NCBI GenBank assembly: GCA_009379915.1 | Contig: WHSV01000024.1 | Location: 1-41,685, forward strand | Source of the DNA: Actinomycetota bacterium | GTDB taxonomy: Bacteria; Actinomycetota; CADDZG01; WHSQ01 | DNA length: 41,685 nt | Direction: 5' to 3' | In this document: positions 15,989-24,880 of the stretch, piece by piece | Layout: each line of letters opens with the position of its first letter | Numbering within the stretch: the stretch's first letter is position 1 | Made by a program: the position numbers and the translations under genes | The notes under the pieces: model-generated | Told to the model about the DNA's origin: nothing | Databases searched by the model: none | Seen by the model: the letters and a program-made list of their open reading frames with translations, nothing else

Positions 15989-17326
15989 ATGGCGGTGCGA
16001 TCACCGGTTCGCCGGAACAGCGAACTTACCCTCCTGATAATCGCCCTCGTGGTTGGCAGTGGCGCCATGGCACTGGTCGCGTTGTCGCGCAACATCGACG
16101 ACCGACTGAGGATCGCGGCACCGCTCATTGCGACGGTCGCCGTGGGTTACATCGGCGTACACATCCTCGTGCGAAAGGTCGCGCGCCTGTCCGACCCCCT
16201 CGTTCTTCCTTTGATTGCAGGACTCAACTTCATCGGACTCGCCGCCGTCTACCGTCTGGATCCGGAACCGAGTGGCTACGGTCCCGCCCAAGTCGTGTGG
16301 ACCGCGGTGGGGTTGCTGTGTTTCACCGCGACCCTGATCTTCCTCAGGGACTACAGGGTGCTTGCCCGCTTCAAGTACATCTTTGGCTTCGCGGGAATCG
16401 TCCTGCTATTGCTGCCGCTCTCACCGTTGGGGGCAACGATAAACGGCGCCCGCCTGTGGCTCAGATTCGGCTCGTACAGCTTCCAGCCGGGAGAGCTCGC
16501 AAAGATCTGTCTGGTCGTCTTCTTCGCTGCGTATTTGGCGGAGCGGAAAGAACTGCTGGCGATCGCCAGTCGCAAGATCGGGCCCTTTCATATCCCCGAC
16601 CCCAAGCACTTCGGTCCGCTGCTGCTGATGTGGGGAGTGTCGTTGCTGACGATGTTCTATCTGCGAGACCTCGGATCCAGCCTGCTGTTCTTCTCGATCT
16701 TCCTCGTAATGATTTACGTTGCCACCGCGCGCATCGTGTACGTGCTCTTCGGGATGGTTCTCTTCGGTGCCGGTGCAACACTCGGCTACTCGATGTTCAG
16801 CCACGTGCAGGTGCGCGTCCAGACCTGGCTCAACCCCTTCAATCCCGACTCGATTCAGGGCGACTCGTTCCAACTCGCTCAATCTCTGTTCGCGTTCGCG
16901 ACGGGCGGTCTCTTCGGAACCGGTTGGGGGCAGGGGCGGCCGGACATCATCCCCGAGGCCCAGACCGACTTCATCTTCGCGGTGATCGGCGAGGAACTGG
17001 GCTTGATGGGAACCGCCGCCGTCATCGTCACCTTCGTATTGCTCATCGCACGGGGTTTCCGCGTGGCTCTCGGTTGCCGGAACGATTTCGGCCAACTGCT
17101 CGCGTGCGGATTGACGGCCATCTTTGCGATTCAGACCTTCATCATTCTCGGTGGAGTAACAAGCACGCTGCCGCTGACCGGCATCACCTTGCCCTTCATG
17201 TCATTCGGTGGGTCGAGCATGCTCGCCAACTTCATTCTGTGGGCAATCGTGGTCCGCATCAGCGACCAGAACGCATCCGAGCCCGACCCGGCTCGGACCG
17301 GCGAGATCCTCATCGGGGGCAGGTAG
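15989..17326 (+). CDS. rodA: RodA/FtsW-type SEDS peptidoglycan glycosyltransferase
   Basis: The 445-aa product has about 10-12 predicted membrane helices. SEDS signatures are present: NGARLWLRFGSYSFQPGELAKI (with the conserved WIRFG-like and QPSE-like segments), RDLGSSLLFF, the long extracellular loop around WLNPFNPDSIQGDSFQLAQSLFAFATGGLFGTGWGQG, and the C-terminal GVTSTLPLTGITLPFMSFGGSSMLANF. SEDS proteins polymerise lipid II into glycan strands together with a class B PBP, here encoded immediately downstream. Gene order favours RodA over FtsW. Confidence 0.95.
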   Translation: MAVRSPVRRNSELTLLIIALVVGSGAMALVALSRNIDDRLRIAAPLIATVAVGYIGVHILVRKVARLSDPLVLPLIAGLNFIGLAAVYRLDPEPSGYGPAQVVWTAVGLLCFTATLIFLRDYRVLARFKYIFGFAGIVLLLLPLSPLGATINGARLWLRFGSYSFQPGELAKICLVVFFAAYLAERKELLAIASRKIGPFHIPDPKHFGPLLLMWGVSLLTMFYLRDLGSSLLFFSIFLVMIYVATARIVYVLFGMVLFGAGATLGYSMFSHVQVRVQTWLNPFNPDSIQGDSFQLAQSLFAFATGGLFGTGWGQGRPDIIPEAQTDFIFAVIGEELGLMGTAAVIVTFVLLIARGFRVALGCRNDFGQLLACGLTAIFAIQTFIILGGVTSTLPLTGITLPFMSFGGSSMLANFILWAIVVRISDQNASEPDPARTGEILIGGR

Positions 17327-18799
17327 ATGGAGAGGCAGATCACCCGAGTGGGGATCGCAACGGTCGTGATGCTGCTGGTCGTGTTCGCGCAACTCAACCG
17401 GCTCCAGATCTTTGCCGCGGAGGAGATTGCCTCCAACCCCGCCAACTCACGCCGTCTGCTCCAGGAATACTCGATCAAACGCGGCGAGATCATCACCGAA
17501 GACACCGTGACGATCGCGCGGAGTGTGGACACCGGCGGTCGTTTCCGTTACGAGCGGCGTTACCCGAAGGGTGACCTCTTCGGCCACACCACAGGTTTCT
17601 ACTCCATCCTGTTCGGCACCTCCGGCATCGAGAGCGCCTACAACGGCGAGTTGCTCGGCGAATCAAGCGTCATCTCGATGCAGGACATCCAAGACAGCCT
17701 GTTCGGTTCCGGTGAACAGGGTGACAACGTGCGCGTCACCATCAACTCGGAGATGCAGCGAATCGCGCGCGAACAACTCGGCGATCAGGGCGGCTCCGTC
17801 GTTGCGATGGACCCAAGCAACGGCAAAATCCTCGCGATGTGGAGCAACCCCAGCTTCGACCCGAGCCCGCTTGCGTCGCACGACTCCAGGGTTCAGAGAC
17901 AGGGCCGTTCCGCACTCAATCCGCGCTCGTCCACGTCTCCCTTGATCAACCTTGCGACACAGCGCGGCTATCCACCCGGGTCGACCTTCAAGGTCGTAAC
18001 CACAGCGGCCGCGCTCGAGTCTGGTCGGTTCACCCCGAATTCGACTTTCGACGACCCAATCTCGTATGACCTGCCGCAAACGGACGCGACGATCAGCAAC
18101 TTCTCCGGTGGGACGTGCGCCGGGGGTGGCCAGATAACGCTCGAGCTCGCGTTGACGATTTCATGCAACACGACCTTCGCAGACATCGGCCAGAAGGTGC
18201 CGGACGAGATCGCCGACGTCGCAGAGGGCTTCTGGTTCAATTCCGCGGTCCCCTTCGACCTGCGCACGGAGCCCAGCTCCTTTCTCGAGGCGGACGAAGA
18301 CAACCTTCCCCGCCGTTCTCTGAGCGCAATCGGGCAGGGTGACGTCGTTTCCACTCCGCTGCAGATGCTCCTGGTTGCGGCGACGATCGCGAACGACGGC
18401 GAAGTGCCTCGTCCCCGCCTCGCCGACGAGATCATCGACCCCGAGGGAATCGTCGAACGGTTCAGCCCCGAAACACTGGGGCGCGCGATCTCGGCCACGA
18501 CGGCAAACACACTCGGCGGAATGATGCGCAATGTCGTCGAGAGCGGAACCGGATCGTCCGCACAGATCCCCGGTGTTGTCGTGGCCGGCAAGACTGGAAC
18601 AGCACAGACGACCGCAGGTGCCAATCCCCATGCGTGGTTCATTTGTTTCGCCGGGCCCAGCGGTGACGATCCCCGGATCGCAGTCGCTGTCATCGTCGAG
18701 AACGGTGGGTCGCTCGGTTCAGAGGCAACGGGTGGACAGGTAGCCGCACCGATTGCTCGGGCGCTGATCGAAGCCGACAGGAACATCAACGGCTGGTGA
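17327..18799 (+). CDS. pbpA: Class B penicillin-binding protein (PbpA-like transpeptidase)
   Basis: The 490-aa product starts with an ATG directly abutting the rodA stop. It has one N-terminal membrane anchor (about 5-22), a PBP dimerisation region (EEIASNPANSRRLLQEYSIKRGEI) and a transpeptidase domain. Active-site motifs are S-TFK (in YPPGSTFKV, about 219-222), SCN (about 279-281) and KTGT (in VAGKTGTAQ, about 421). The dimerisation domain is short, as in mycobacterial PbpA. It cross-links peptidoglycan outside the membrane as partner of the adjacent SEDS polymerase. The C-terminus overlaps the kinase start by GTGA. Confidence 0.95.
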   Translation: MERQITRVGIATVVMLLVVFAQLNRLQIFAAEEIASNPANSRRLLQEYSIKRGEIITEDTVTIARSVDTGGRFRYERRYPKGDLFGHTTGFYSILFGTSGIESAYNGELLGESSVISMQDIQDSLFGSGEQGDNVRVTINSEMQRIAREQLGDQGGSVVAMDPSNGKILAMWSNPSFDPSPLASHDSRVQRQGRSALNPRSSTSPLINLATQRGYPPGSTFKVVTTAAALESGRFTPNSTFDDPISYDLPQTDATISNFSGGTCAGGGQITLELALTISCNTTFADIGQKVPDEIADVAEGFWFNSAVPFDLRTEPSSFLEADEDNLPRRSLSAIGQGDVVSTPLQMLLVAATIANDGEVPRPRLADEIIDPEGIVERFSPETLGRAISATTANTLGGMMRNVVESGTGSSAQIPGVVVAGKTGTAQTTAGANPHAWFICFAGPSGDDPRIAVAVIVENGGSLGSEATGGQVAAPIARALIEADRNINGW

Positions 18800-20232
18800 A
18801 CGGGACCAAGCTTGCAGGACGCTACGTCCTTGTCGAGATGATCGCCGCAGGGGGGATGGGCACCGTCCACAAGGCGACAGACGAACGGCTGGGACGCGCG
18901 GTTGCCGTGAAGATCCTGCGCGACGATCTCGCGGGCGACCCGCGCTTCGTGGAGCGATTCCGCAGAGAGGCCCGCGCCGTTGCAGCCTTGTCACACCCCA
19001 ACATCGCCGGAGTCTACGACTACGGCGAAGAGGACAACCACTATTTCTTCGTTATGGAATTCATCGACGGCAAGGATCTCTCGCAGTTGATGCGAGTCGA
19101 GAGCCCCTTCGGCCAAGAGCGCGCTGCGCTGATCGCGGCCGAAACCCTCGACGCGCTGCAGCACGCTCACTCGGCCGGTGTCATTCACCGCGACATCAAG
19201 CCGGCGAACATCATCGTCACCGCCAGAGAGCGATCGGCGAGCTCAACGGGTCTGCAGGAGAAGGTGAAGGTGACGGACTTCGGAATCGCGCGCGCGGTTG
19301 GGGATGCAACGCTCACTGCGACCGGGTCCGTGCTCGGAACCGCTCACTATCTTTCACCCGAACAAGCCTCCGGCGGAGCCATAGGACCGGCAAGCGACCA
19401 ATACTCGACCGGAATCGTGCTGTACGAGATGCTCGTCGGAACCGTCCCGTTCACGGGCGACTCACCCGTCGCGATCGCGATGCGGCACATGTCGGACGAA
19501 CTTCCACCCCCGAGCGCCGTCAATCCAGACATCTCTCACGGTCTCGACGACATCGTTCGGCGGGCCACCAGCAAAGACCCGCTCGATCGCTTCCCCGACG
19601 CGCAGGCGATGGCGGATGCGCTTAGGCACGCGCTCGACTCGAGCTCGGGAGGAGGCCTCGTCGGAGGGGCTACGGGTGTGGCACTCGGTGGATCGACAGC
19701 CGTTCTCGGTGAAACGAACCAAAGGACGGCACAGCGCACCTTGACCGGGGAATGGGATGCGCAGCGGGTCGGTCGTACCGTACTTCTGTCTTTCGCCGCC
19801 CTGATCGTCGTCGCGATCGCCCTGCTGGCGTTCCGCCTGGCGGCGGGTGACGAGGAGCCTCGACGCGCCGAACGACAGCGGGGCGGCGGCACGGCGGGCC
19901 AGCCCGCGGAGGAAGAGCCCGCCCCCGCTGAAGTAGTCCTTCCCGAGGACATCCTGGGGAGACCATTCGACGACGTGGCCGAAGAGCTGAGCGACGAGCT
20001 CGGCTTGATCGTCGATCGCAACGCAGAACCGAGCAACGATTTCCCAACTCCGGGCGTCGTATCTGGAGCGGTCCCGGCCCCCGGTTCCATTGTTACGGAG
20101 GGCGACACCGTTACCCTGATCGTTAGCACGGGGCCCGAAGACGACGACGAAGACGACGAGGAACGGGGACCGCCTACGGGAAAGGGCCCCGACGAAAAAA
20201 AGCCGCCCAAGCCACAGAAGGATGACGATTGA
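18796..20232 (+). CDS. pknA: Membrane Ser/Thr kinase PknA-like, with one PASTA domain
   Basis: The GTG at 18796 overlaps the pbpA stop, giving 478 aa. The kinase domain (about 10-285) has the glycine loop AAGGMGTVHKA, VAVKIL lysine, HRDIKPANI catalytic loop (about 130), DFGIA metal motif, GTAHYLSPEQ activation segment and SDQYSTGIVLYEM. One membrane helix (about 329-352) follows, then an acidic linker and a single outer PASTA-like domain (about 378-450: DILGRPFDDVAEELSDELGLIV, then PAPGSIVTEGDTVTLIVSTG). A charged tail ends in KKPPKPQKDDD. Mycobacterial PknA lacks PASTA, so this copy may sense muropeptides itself. The first kinase position after pbpA supports the PknA assignment. Confidence 0.92.
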   Translation: MNGTKLAGRYVLVEMIAAGGMGTVHKATDERLGRAVAVKILRDDLAGDPRFVERFRREARAVAALSHPNIAGVYDYGEEDNHYFFVMEFIDGKDLSQLMRVESPFGQERAALIAAETLDALQHAHSAGVIHRDIKPANIIVTARERSASSTGLQEKVKVTDFGIARAVGDATLTATGSVLGTAHYLSPEQASGGAIGPASDQYSTGIVLYEMLVGTVPFTGDSPVAIAMRHMSDELPPPSAVNPDISHGLDDIVRRATSKDPLDRFPDAQAMADALRHALDSSSGGGLVGGATGVALGGSTAVLGETNQRTAQRTLTGEWDAQRVGRTVLLSFAALIVVAIALLAFRLAAGDEEPRRAERQRGGGTAGQPAEEEPAPAEVVLPEDILGRPFDDVAEELSDELGLIVDRNAEPSNDFPTPGVVSGAVPAPGSIVTEGDTVTLIVSTGPEDDDEDDEERGPPTGKGPDEKKPPKPQKDDD

Positions 20233-22088
20233 GCACCTCGACCGACGAGCTTTACGGGAACCGATACCGCGTCGTGGGCCTCCTCGGAACAGGAGGCATG
20301 GCGCGCGTCTACCGCGCTCGCGACGAACTGCTCGGTCGCGAGGTTGCGCTCAAGGTTCTGAGCGAGCGCCTGTCGAGCGACCGTTCGTTCGTCGAACGTT
20401 TCAGACGAGAGGCTCAGAACGCGGCAAGGCTCAATCACCCCAACATCGTTGCTCTCTACGACTACGGCGATGAAGACAGCCGCTACTTCATCGTCATGGA
20501 GCTCATCGAGGGCCGATCGCTCTCCGAGGTGCTCGACGAAGACGGCGCGCTCATGCCCGAACGCGCCGCAGAGATCGCTCGAGACACCGCCAACGGCCTG
20601 GGCCGCGCCCACGAGGCGGGACTAGTGCACCGCGACATAAAGCCTCACAACATCATGATCACCAATAGCGGCCAGACCAAGGTGACGGATTTCGGCATCG
20701 CCCGCGCTCTCGGGGGAGACGCCGAGGCCACGATGACGCAAACGGGGATGGTCATCGGGACGGCCGCTTATCTCTCGCCCGAGCAGGCACAGGGAAATCC
20801 GGTGGACGCAAGGAGTGACGTCTACTCGCTCGGCTGTGTTCTGCACGAAGCCCTGACGGGGGATACGCCCTTCTCCGGTGACACTCCTCTGTCAATCGCC
20901 TACAAGCATGTGCGCGAGAACCCAGAGCGCGCTTCCGAAGTGAACTCGGACGTCCCCGAGGCATTGGACGCGATCGTGATGAAGGCGATGTCCAAGAATC
21001 CCGACAATCGCTACGCGGATGCGAACGAAATGGCAGAGGACCTCGACCGTTTCCTCGCGGGACATCGCGTCGCCGCTACACCGTTCCTTGCAGCGACCAG
21101 CGTCATGGACGCGGGGTCGGGGACTCAGGTCATGTCCGAGAGCGAGGTGTACCACGACTTTCCCGACGAGGAAGAAGAGGAGAGGAACACCGGGAAGTAC
21201 GTCCTGATCACACTGCTGGTGCTCGGCCTTCTCGCTCTGGGAGCCTTCCTCCTGTCCAACCTCCTGGCCGGGGCACCCGAGGTCGACGTTCCCGACGTCG
21301 TAGGGCTCACCGAGAACCGAGCCACCCGGGAGTTGGAGGACGCGGGGCTCGAGGTCAGAACGAGAAACCGTTCCAACGCCGAGGTCGACGAGGGCGATGT
21401 CTTCAGGCAGTCCCCCGAGGCGGGCGCCACGGCCGAGGAGGGCGACACAGTCACCATCTTCGTCTCCAGCGGCCCCGGCGAGGTGACGGTGCCGAACCTG
21501 TTGACGTTGACCGAGGACCAGGCCGAGGCCGCTCTCGAGGATGTTGGCCTCGAGCTAGGCAGGGTGAGAACCCGGAGCTCCGAAAGCGCCGAGGGCACCG
21601 TGATCGAGCAGAACCCGGGGTCGGGTGAGCTCCTCAATGAGGGCGAGGCGGTCAACATCATCATCTCTACGGGCATCACGATGATCGCGGTCCCCGACGT
21701 CGTCGGCCTGCCCGAGGCGGACGCCGTCGCCGCCATCGAAGGCGAGGGTCTTACCGCCGATGTCGTGACAGAGCCGAGCGACGACGTGGAAGAGGGCATC
21801 GTGATCGCTCAGGACCCTGGTGAGGGCACGGAGCTGGAGGAGGGCGACACCGTTCAGATTCTCGTCTCGGAGGGTCCGGAGTTCGAGATGCCCGACGTCC
21901 AGGGCGACGACGCCGACGACGCCGAGGAGTTCCTCGAAGACGAACTTGGGCTCGACGTTTCGCAGGAGGGCACTGAGGAGCCATGTCCACAGGAGCCGGG
22001 CACGGTCTGCTCGCAGGATCCCGAACCCGGTGAGACCGTTCGGCCCGGCGACAGCGTCACCCTGTTCGTCCAAGAAGGGGACCTCTGA
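20229..22088 (+). CDS. pknB: PASTA Ser/Thr kinase PknB
   Basis: The TTG at 20229 overlaps the pknA stop (TTGA), giving 619 aa. The kinase domain (about 13-275) has GTGGMARVYRA, VALKVL, HRDIKPHNI (about 134), DFGIA, GTAAYLSPEQ and SDVYSLGCVLHE. One membrane helix (about 322-346) is followed by four PASTA repeats (about 351-417, 417-483, 484-552, 553-619). The first three are regular (VPDVVGL-, VPNLLTL-, VPDVVGL-). The fourth is variant, more acidic, and carries two Cys (EEPCPQEPGTVCSQ) that could form a disulphide. PknB phosphorylates division and wall-synthesis proteins in response to muropeptides or lipid II. Last gene of the operon; a 200-bp gap without clear features follows. Confidence 0.96.
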   Translation: MSTSTDELYGNRYRVVGLLGTGGMARVYRARDELLGREVALKVLSERLSSDRSFVERFRREAQNAARLNHPNIVALYDYGDEDSRYFIVMELIEGRSLSEVLDEDGALMPERAAEIARDTANGLGRAHEAGLVHRDIKPHNIMITNSGQTKVTDFGIARALGGDAEATMTQTGMVIGTAAYLSPEQAQGNPVDARSDVYSLGCVLHEALTGDTPFSGDTPLSIAYKHVRENPERASEVNSDVPEALDAIVMKAMSKNPDNRYADANEMAEDLDRFLAGHRVAATPFLAATSVMDAGSGTQVMSESEVYHDFPDEEEEERNTGKYVLITLLVLGLLALGAFLLSNLLAGAPEVDVPDVVGLTENRATRELEDAGLEVRTRNRSNAEVDEGDVFRQSPEAGATAEEGDTVTIFVSSGPGEVTVPNLLTLTEDQAEAALEDVGLELGRVRTRSSESAEGTVIEQNPGSGELLNEGEAVNIIISTGITMIAVPDVVGLPEADAVAAIEGEGLTADVVTEPSDDVEEGIVIAQDPGEGTELEEGDTVQILVSEGPEFEMPDVQGDDADDAEEFLEDELGLDVSQEGTEEPCPQEPGTVCSQDPEPGETVRPGDSVTLFVQEGDL

Positions 22089-22288
22089 GCTGGCGAGGAC
22101 GATCGAGGGGGACGACCGCTGCGGCCGGTCGCTGGGAGGGGCGAAGAGCCTGGCCGTGATGTCCCGGTTCGAGTCGCAGCTCGCTGAGGACGCCGGCCCG
22201 TCCACGGTGGTATCCACTGTTTGGGGTTCTGTCCGGCGAGTATGAACCCCGCGCAAACGAAACGCACCCCTGGCAAAGAAAGGGTTCC

Positions 22289-23077
22289 GTGACGGATTCA
22301 CCCGCCTGGAGCGAGCAAGATTCGGACACCTATCGTCGGCTGGCCCCAGTGGCGGTGCCCTCCCGCGACCACCAGCTGGCCACCATCGCGACATTGCTGC
22401 CGTTCGAGCCTACCGATGCCTTCGAAATCGTCGAGATCGGCACCGGCGAGGGACGGCTCAGTCAGACCATCGCGGCCCTGTTCCCGCATGCCCGGATAAC
22501 CGCGCTCGACGGCTCGGAGTCCATGCGGACGGCGACGACCGAACGGCTCGCCGAGCACGGGCACCGGATTCGAGTGGACTCGATGGATCTCGCGGCCGAA
22601 GACTGGCACGCACATCTCGAGGGCGTCGATGCGGTCGTTTCGTCGCTGGTGATTCACCATCTGGACGGACGGGGCAAGAAACGGCTGTTCGAGGCCGCCG
22701 GCGAGCGGACGTCGGCGCGATCCGCTTTCGTGATTGCCGATCTCGTCGAGCCCGCAAGTCCTCAGGCGCTCGAGCTATTCGCGGCTTCGTGGGACGAGAG
22801 CACTCGGCTCCAGGCGGCCGCCGGGGGCCAGGACGAGCTCTTCGACCTCTTCCGCAGCACCGAGTGGAACATCTATCGGATACCGAACCCGATGGATCAG
22901 CCCTCGAGGCTCGCCGACCAGCTCCAGTGGTTGAAGGGGGCCGGCTTCGAGGTTGCCGACTGTTTCCGGCTCGAGGCCGGGCATGCGATCTACGGCGGCT
23001 ACAAGGGGGGCGCCGGCGATGGACGAATCGACTACGCCTCCGCGCTTCGAACGGCGCGCGCCGCGCTTGCCTCCTAG
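22289..23077 (+). CDS. Class I SAM-dependent methyltransferase
   Basis: The 262-aa product starts at GTG 22289 with AAAGAAAGG upstream. Motif I is VEIGTGEGRLSQ (about 47-58), motif II ends in ALDGSESM, and the motif IV region is VDAVVSSLVIHHL. This is a Methyltransf_11/25-like fold without a long accessory domain. The substrate is not deducible. The C-terminal QLQWLKGAGFEVADCFRLEAGHAIYGGYK is shared by many small-molecule methyltransferases. Its 3' end overlaps the convergent trpG/pabA gene by 4 bp. The gene interrupts the usual pknB/trpG adjacency. Confidence 0.82.
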   Translation: MTDSPAWSEQDSDTYRRLAPVAVPSRDHQLATIATLLPFEPTDAFEIVEIGTGEGRLSQTIAALFPHARITALDGSESMRTATTERLAEHGHRIRVDSMDLAAEDWHAHLEGVDAVVSSLVIHHLDGRGKKRLFEAAGERTSARSAFVIADLVEPASPQALELFAASWDESTRLQAAAGGQDELFDLFRSTEWNIYRIPNPMDQPSRLADQLQWLKGAGFEVADCFRLEAGHAIYGGYKGGAGDGRIDYASALRTARAALAS

Positions 23078-23646
23078 CCCACCAGTTGCAGCATGTTGCC
23101 CAGCAGACGCGGGCCGTCGGGACTGAGGACCGACTCGGGATGGAACTGGACGCCTTCGACGGGGAGATCCTTATGGCGAAGTCCCATGATGGTTCCGTCG
23201 TCCGCTCGGGCCGTGATAGCGAGCTCGTCGGGCAGATCCGACTCCCTCACACACAGGGAGTGGTAGCGGGTGGCCTCCATCGGCTTCGGGAGTCCGGCGA
23301 ACACCCCGGCCCCCTCATGCGCGATGGACGACGTCTTGCCGTGAACGGGCCCCACCTCGGACCTCACAACGGTGCCGCCGTAAACCTCGCCGATGCACTG
23401 ATGGCCCAGGCACACACCGAACACCGGAACGCGCCCGGCGAAGTGACGAATCGCGTCCATCGAGACACCCGCATCTCGGGGTCCTCCCGGGCCGGGCGAG
23501 ATCACCACCGCGTCCGGGGACGTCGACTCCAGATGCTCGATGGAGACGTCGTTGCGCAATACGACGGGCTCGGCCCCCAGCGAACCAAAAGCCTGGGCCA
23601 GGTTGTAGACGAACGAATCGAAGTTGTCGACGAGCAGCAGGCGCAT
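23074..23646 (-). CDS. Anthranilate/aminodeoxychorismate synthase glutamine amidotransferase subunit
   Basis: The 190-aa class I glutamine amidotransferase opens MRLLLVDNFDSFVYNLAQ. The oxyanion PGPGGP motif, nucleophile elbow VFGVCLGHQCIGE (Cys) and VQFHPESVL (His, Glu) are all intact. It releases ammonia from glutamine for chorismate amination in tryptophan (TrpG) or folate (PabA) synthesis; in Actinobacteria this locus is often dual-use. No trpE/pabB partner lies nearby. Convergent with the methyltransferase. The ATG at 23646 is preceded by TACGCT then 6 nt, with no ribosome site, so it is probably leaderless. The position next to the kinase operon matches mycobacterial trpG (Rv0013). Confidence 0.93.
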   Translation of the reverse strand: MRLLLVDNFDSFVYNLAQAFGSLGAEPVVLRNDVSIEHLESTSPDAVVISPGPGGPRDAGVSMDAIRHFAGRVPVFGVCLGHQCIGEVYGGTVVRSEVGPVHGKTSSIAHEGAGVFAGLPKPMEATRYHSLCVRESDLPDELAITARADDGTIMGLRHKDLPVEGVQFHPESVLSPDGPRLLGNMLQLVG

Positions 23647-23652
23647 GTTGTG

Positions 23653-23658
23653 AGCGTA
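23653..23658 (-). promoter_or_regulatory. -10-like TACGCT, leaderless start of trpG/pabA
   Basis: On the minus strand TACGCT ends exactly 6 nt before the ATG at 23646, and no Shine-Dalgarno lies between. This fits a TANNNT -10 box with transcription starting at the start codon. Confidence 0.4.
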
Positions 23659-23695
23659 GCGGCTCGGCGCCGCCAGCCCGGCGACAGGCCGTTTT

Positions 23696-23962
23696 TCAGT
23701 GGTTGCGAAGGGCCTTTATGAGCTCCTTCTTGTCCATGTCCGAACGACCCTCGATGCCGATCTCGGCGGCGCGATCCCGGAGTTCGTCCACACTCCAGTC
23801 CTCGTAGCTGCCCGACTCACCACCGCGTTCACCGACCTCGGATCGACCTTCGTTGCCGGAAGTGTTGGCGATCCGAGCGGCCTTTTCCTTCGACTCGCCC
23901 TGCCGGCGCAGAGCCTCGTACTGCTCGTCGTCCTTGACGCTGGGTCCGTGATCCTTGGCCAT
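23696..23962 (-). CDS. Small DUF7218-like protein with Rho-N/SAP-like C-terminus
   Basis: The 88-aa product has a perfect AAAGGAGG upstream of ATG 23962. The N-terminus (MAKDHGPSVKDDEQYEALRRQGESKEKAARIAN) is a hydrophilic helix-forming segment seen in a conserved actinobacterial small family. A Gly/Ser/Glu linker follows, then a C-terminal Rho-N/SAP-like motif (YEDWSVDELRDRAAEIGIEGRSDMDKKELIKALRNH), a small three-helix nucleic-acid-binding fold. Function is unknown; binding of RNA or DNA is inferred from the motif. It stands alone on the minus strand, 50 bp upstream of trpG/pabA, which seems to have its own promoter. Confidence 0.82.
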   Translation of the reverse strand: MAKDHGPSVKDDEQYEALRRQGESKEKAARIANTSGNEGRSEVGERGGESGSYEDWSVDELRDRAAEIGIEGRSDMDKKELIKALRNH

Positions 23963-24026
23963 CGCAGCCTCCTTTGATCTGCGTGCTCCCCTTGTGCCAT
24001 TTCCTCGAATGGGGCCCCGAAACGGG

Positions 24027-24176
24027 TCAGAAATTACTGGGGAGGAGCTGCTCGGACAGCACGACCAGGACGACGGCGGTGGCGATCGCGATGGCCGCCC
24101 AGAGCAGCAGTTCCAACAGACGCGACTTCCACGAGCGCCGCCTTTTGAAGTGCGGTCCGTCGCCCGATCCGGTCAC
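24027..24176 (-). CDS. Small single-span membrane protein downstream of sortase
   Basis: A 49-aa frame starts at GTG 24176, only 2 nt after the sortase stop (24179). It has a basic N-terminus (FKRRRSWKSR) and one membrane helix (LLELLLWAAIAIATAVVLVVL), ending SEQLLPSNF. A positive-inside cytoplasmic N-terminus is predicted. No ribosome site is visible, so it would rely on coupling to sortase translation. I do not recognise a family. Composition and position support a real gene, but a chance frame is possible. Confidence 0.45.
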   Translation of the reverse strand: MTGSGDGPHFKRRRSWKSRLLELLLWAAIAIATAVVLVVLSEQLLPSNF

Positions 24177-24178
24177 AC

Positions 24179-24841
24179 TCAAAGAGATGCTTCCGCCAGC
24201 CCGGCCGAGACGATGAGGCGCTCGGTGGCCGAGAAGCGCGGGTTGCAGGTCGTGAGGACGAGCTCGGGGCGGTCGCTGATCGGCGTCGCTATGTCCTGGG
24301 CGTTGGGGGGCACGATTTCGCTCCCCGTCACCTCGTAGGTGAAGTCGCCCCACTTCGTCTCGAGTTGGATCTCGTCACCACGACGGAGCAGGTCGATGTC
24401 GTAGAAGGGCCCCCCGTAGGTCGTGCGATGGCCCGAGATGATCACGCGGCCCACTTCGCCCGGCCAGACCTCCTCCTGAGTAGTGCACAGTGGCTTGTTG
24501 AATCCCCGCCGGCAGTCCGGGTAGTGGCCGGGTCCCTCTCTGAGATGCTCGGTTTCGACGCCCTCGACCACCATCGCGCGCACCCCGATCTTGGGGATCA
24601 CCATGCGAAACACCGCCTCGCCAGGATCGGGGGCGAACGAGTCATCCACTTTGACGCTCTGAACTCCCTCGCGCGACTGCTCGCGAGCGTCAACGGGTCC
24701 CTGGCGACCGAAGTCCGACTCGAGGGACGCCTGTGCTCGATCGGTCAGCAGGCCGGTGCCCCACAGAGTCCACGCGACGAAGAGCAGGACCCCCACACCC
24801 ACGGAGATCAGAAACTTGCCCAGCGTTCTCAGAACCATCAT
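24179..24841 (-). CDS. Class E sortase
   Basis: The 220-aa product has an N-terminal membrane anchor (about 5-28, FLISVGVGVLLFVAWTLWGTGL), a linker and a sortase barrel. The start of the domain (MVIPKIGVRAMVVEGVETEHLREGPGHYP) and catalytic residues are visible: His in IISGHRTTYGGPF, Cys in LVLTTCNPRFSATERLIV and the Arg eight residues after it. Sortases cleave a C-terminal sorting signal and link proteins to peptidoglycan; class E typically prefers LAXTG. No sorting-signal substrate is visible in this window. Class E sortases frequently sit near trpG/pabA and crgA in Actinobacteria. The start is one of two tandem ATGs (24841 or 24838). It diverges from crgA over 39 bp. Confidence 0.92.
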   Translation of the reverse strand: MMVLRTLGKFLISVGVGVLLFVAWTLWGTGLLTDRAQASLESDFGRQGPVDAREQSREGVQSVKVDDSFAPDPGEAVFRMVIPKIGVRAMVVEGVETEHLREGPGHYPDCRRGFNKPLCTTQEEVWPGEVGRVIISGHRTTYGGPFYDIDLLRRGDEIQLETKWGDFTYEVTGSEIVPPNAQDIATPISDRPELVLTTCNPRFSATERLIVSAGLAEASL

Positions 24842-24880
24842 GCGAAAAGCAGGATATTCCCTCGGCTACTATTCACTCCT

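Noticed and set aside
16297-17574. Plus-strand 425-codon frame across rodA and pbpA
   Set aside because: It is Arg-rich out-of-frame translation of two well-supported genes and spans their junction.
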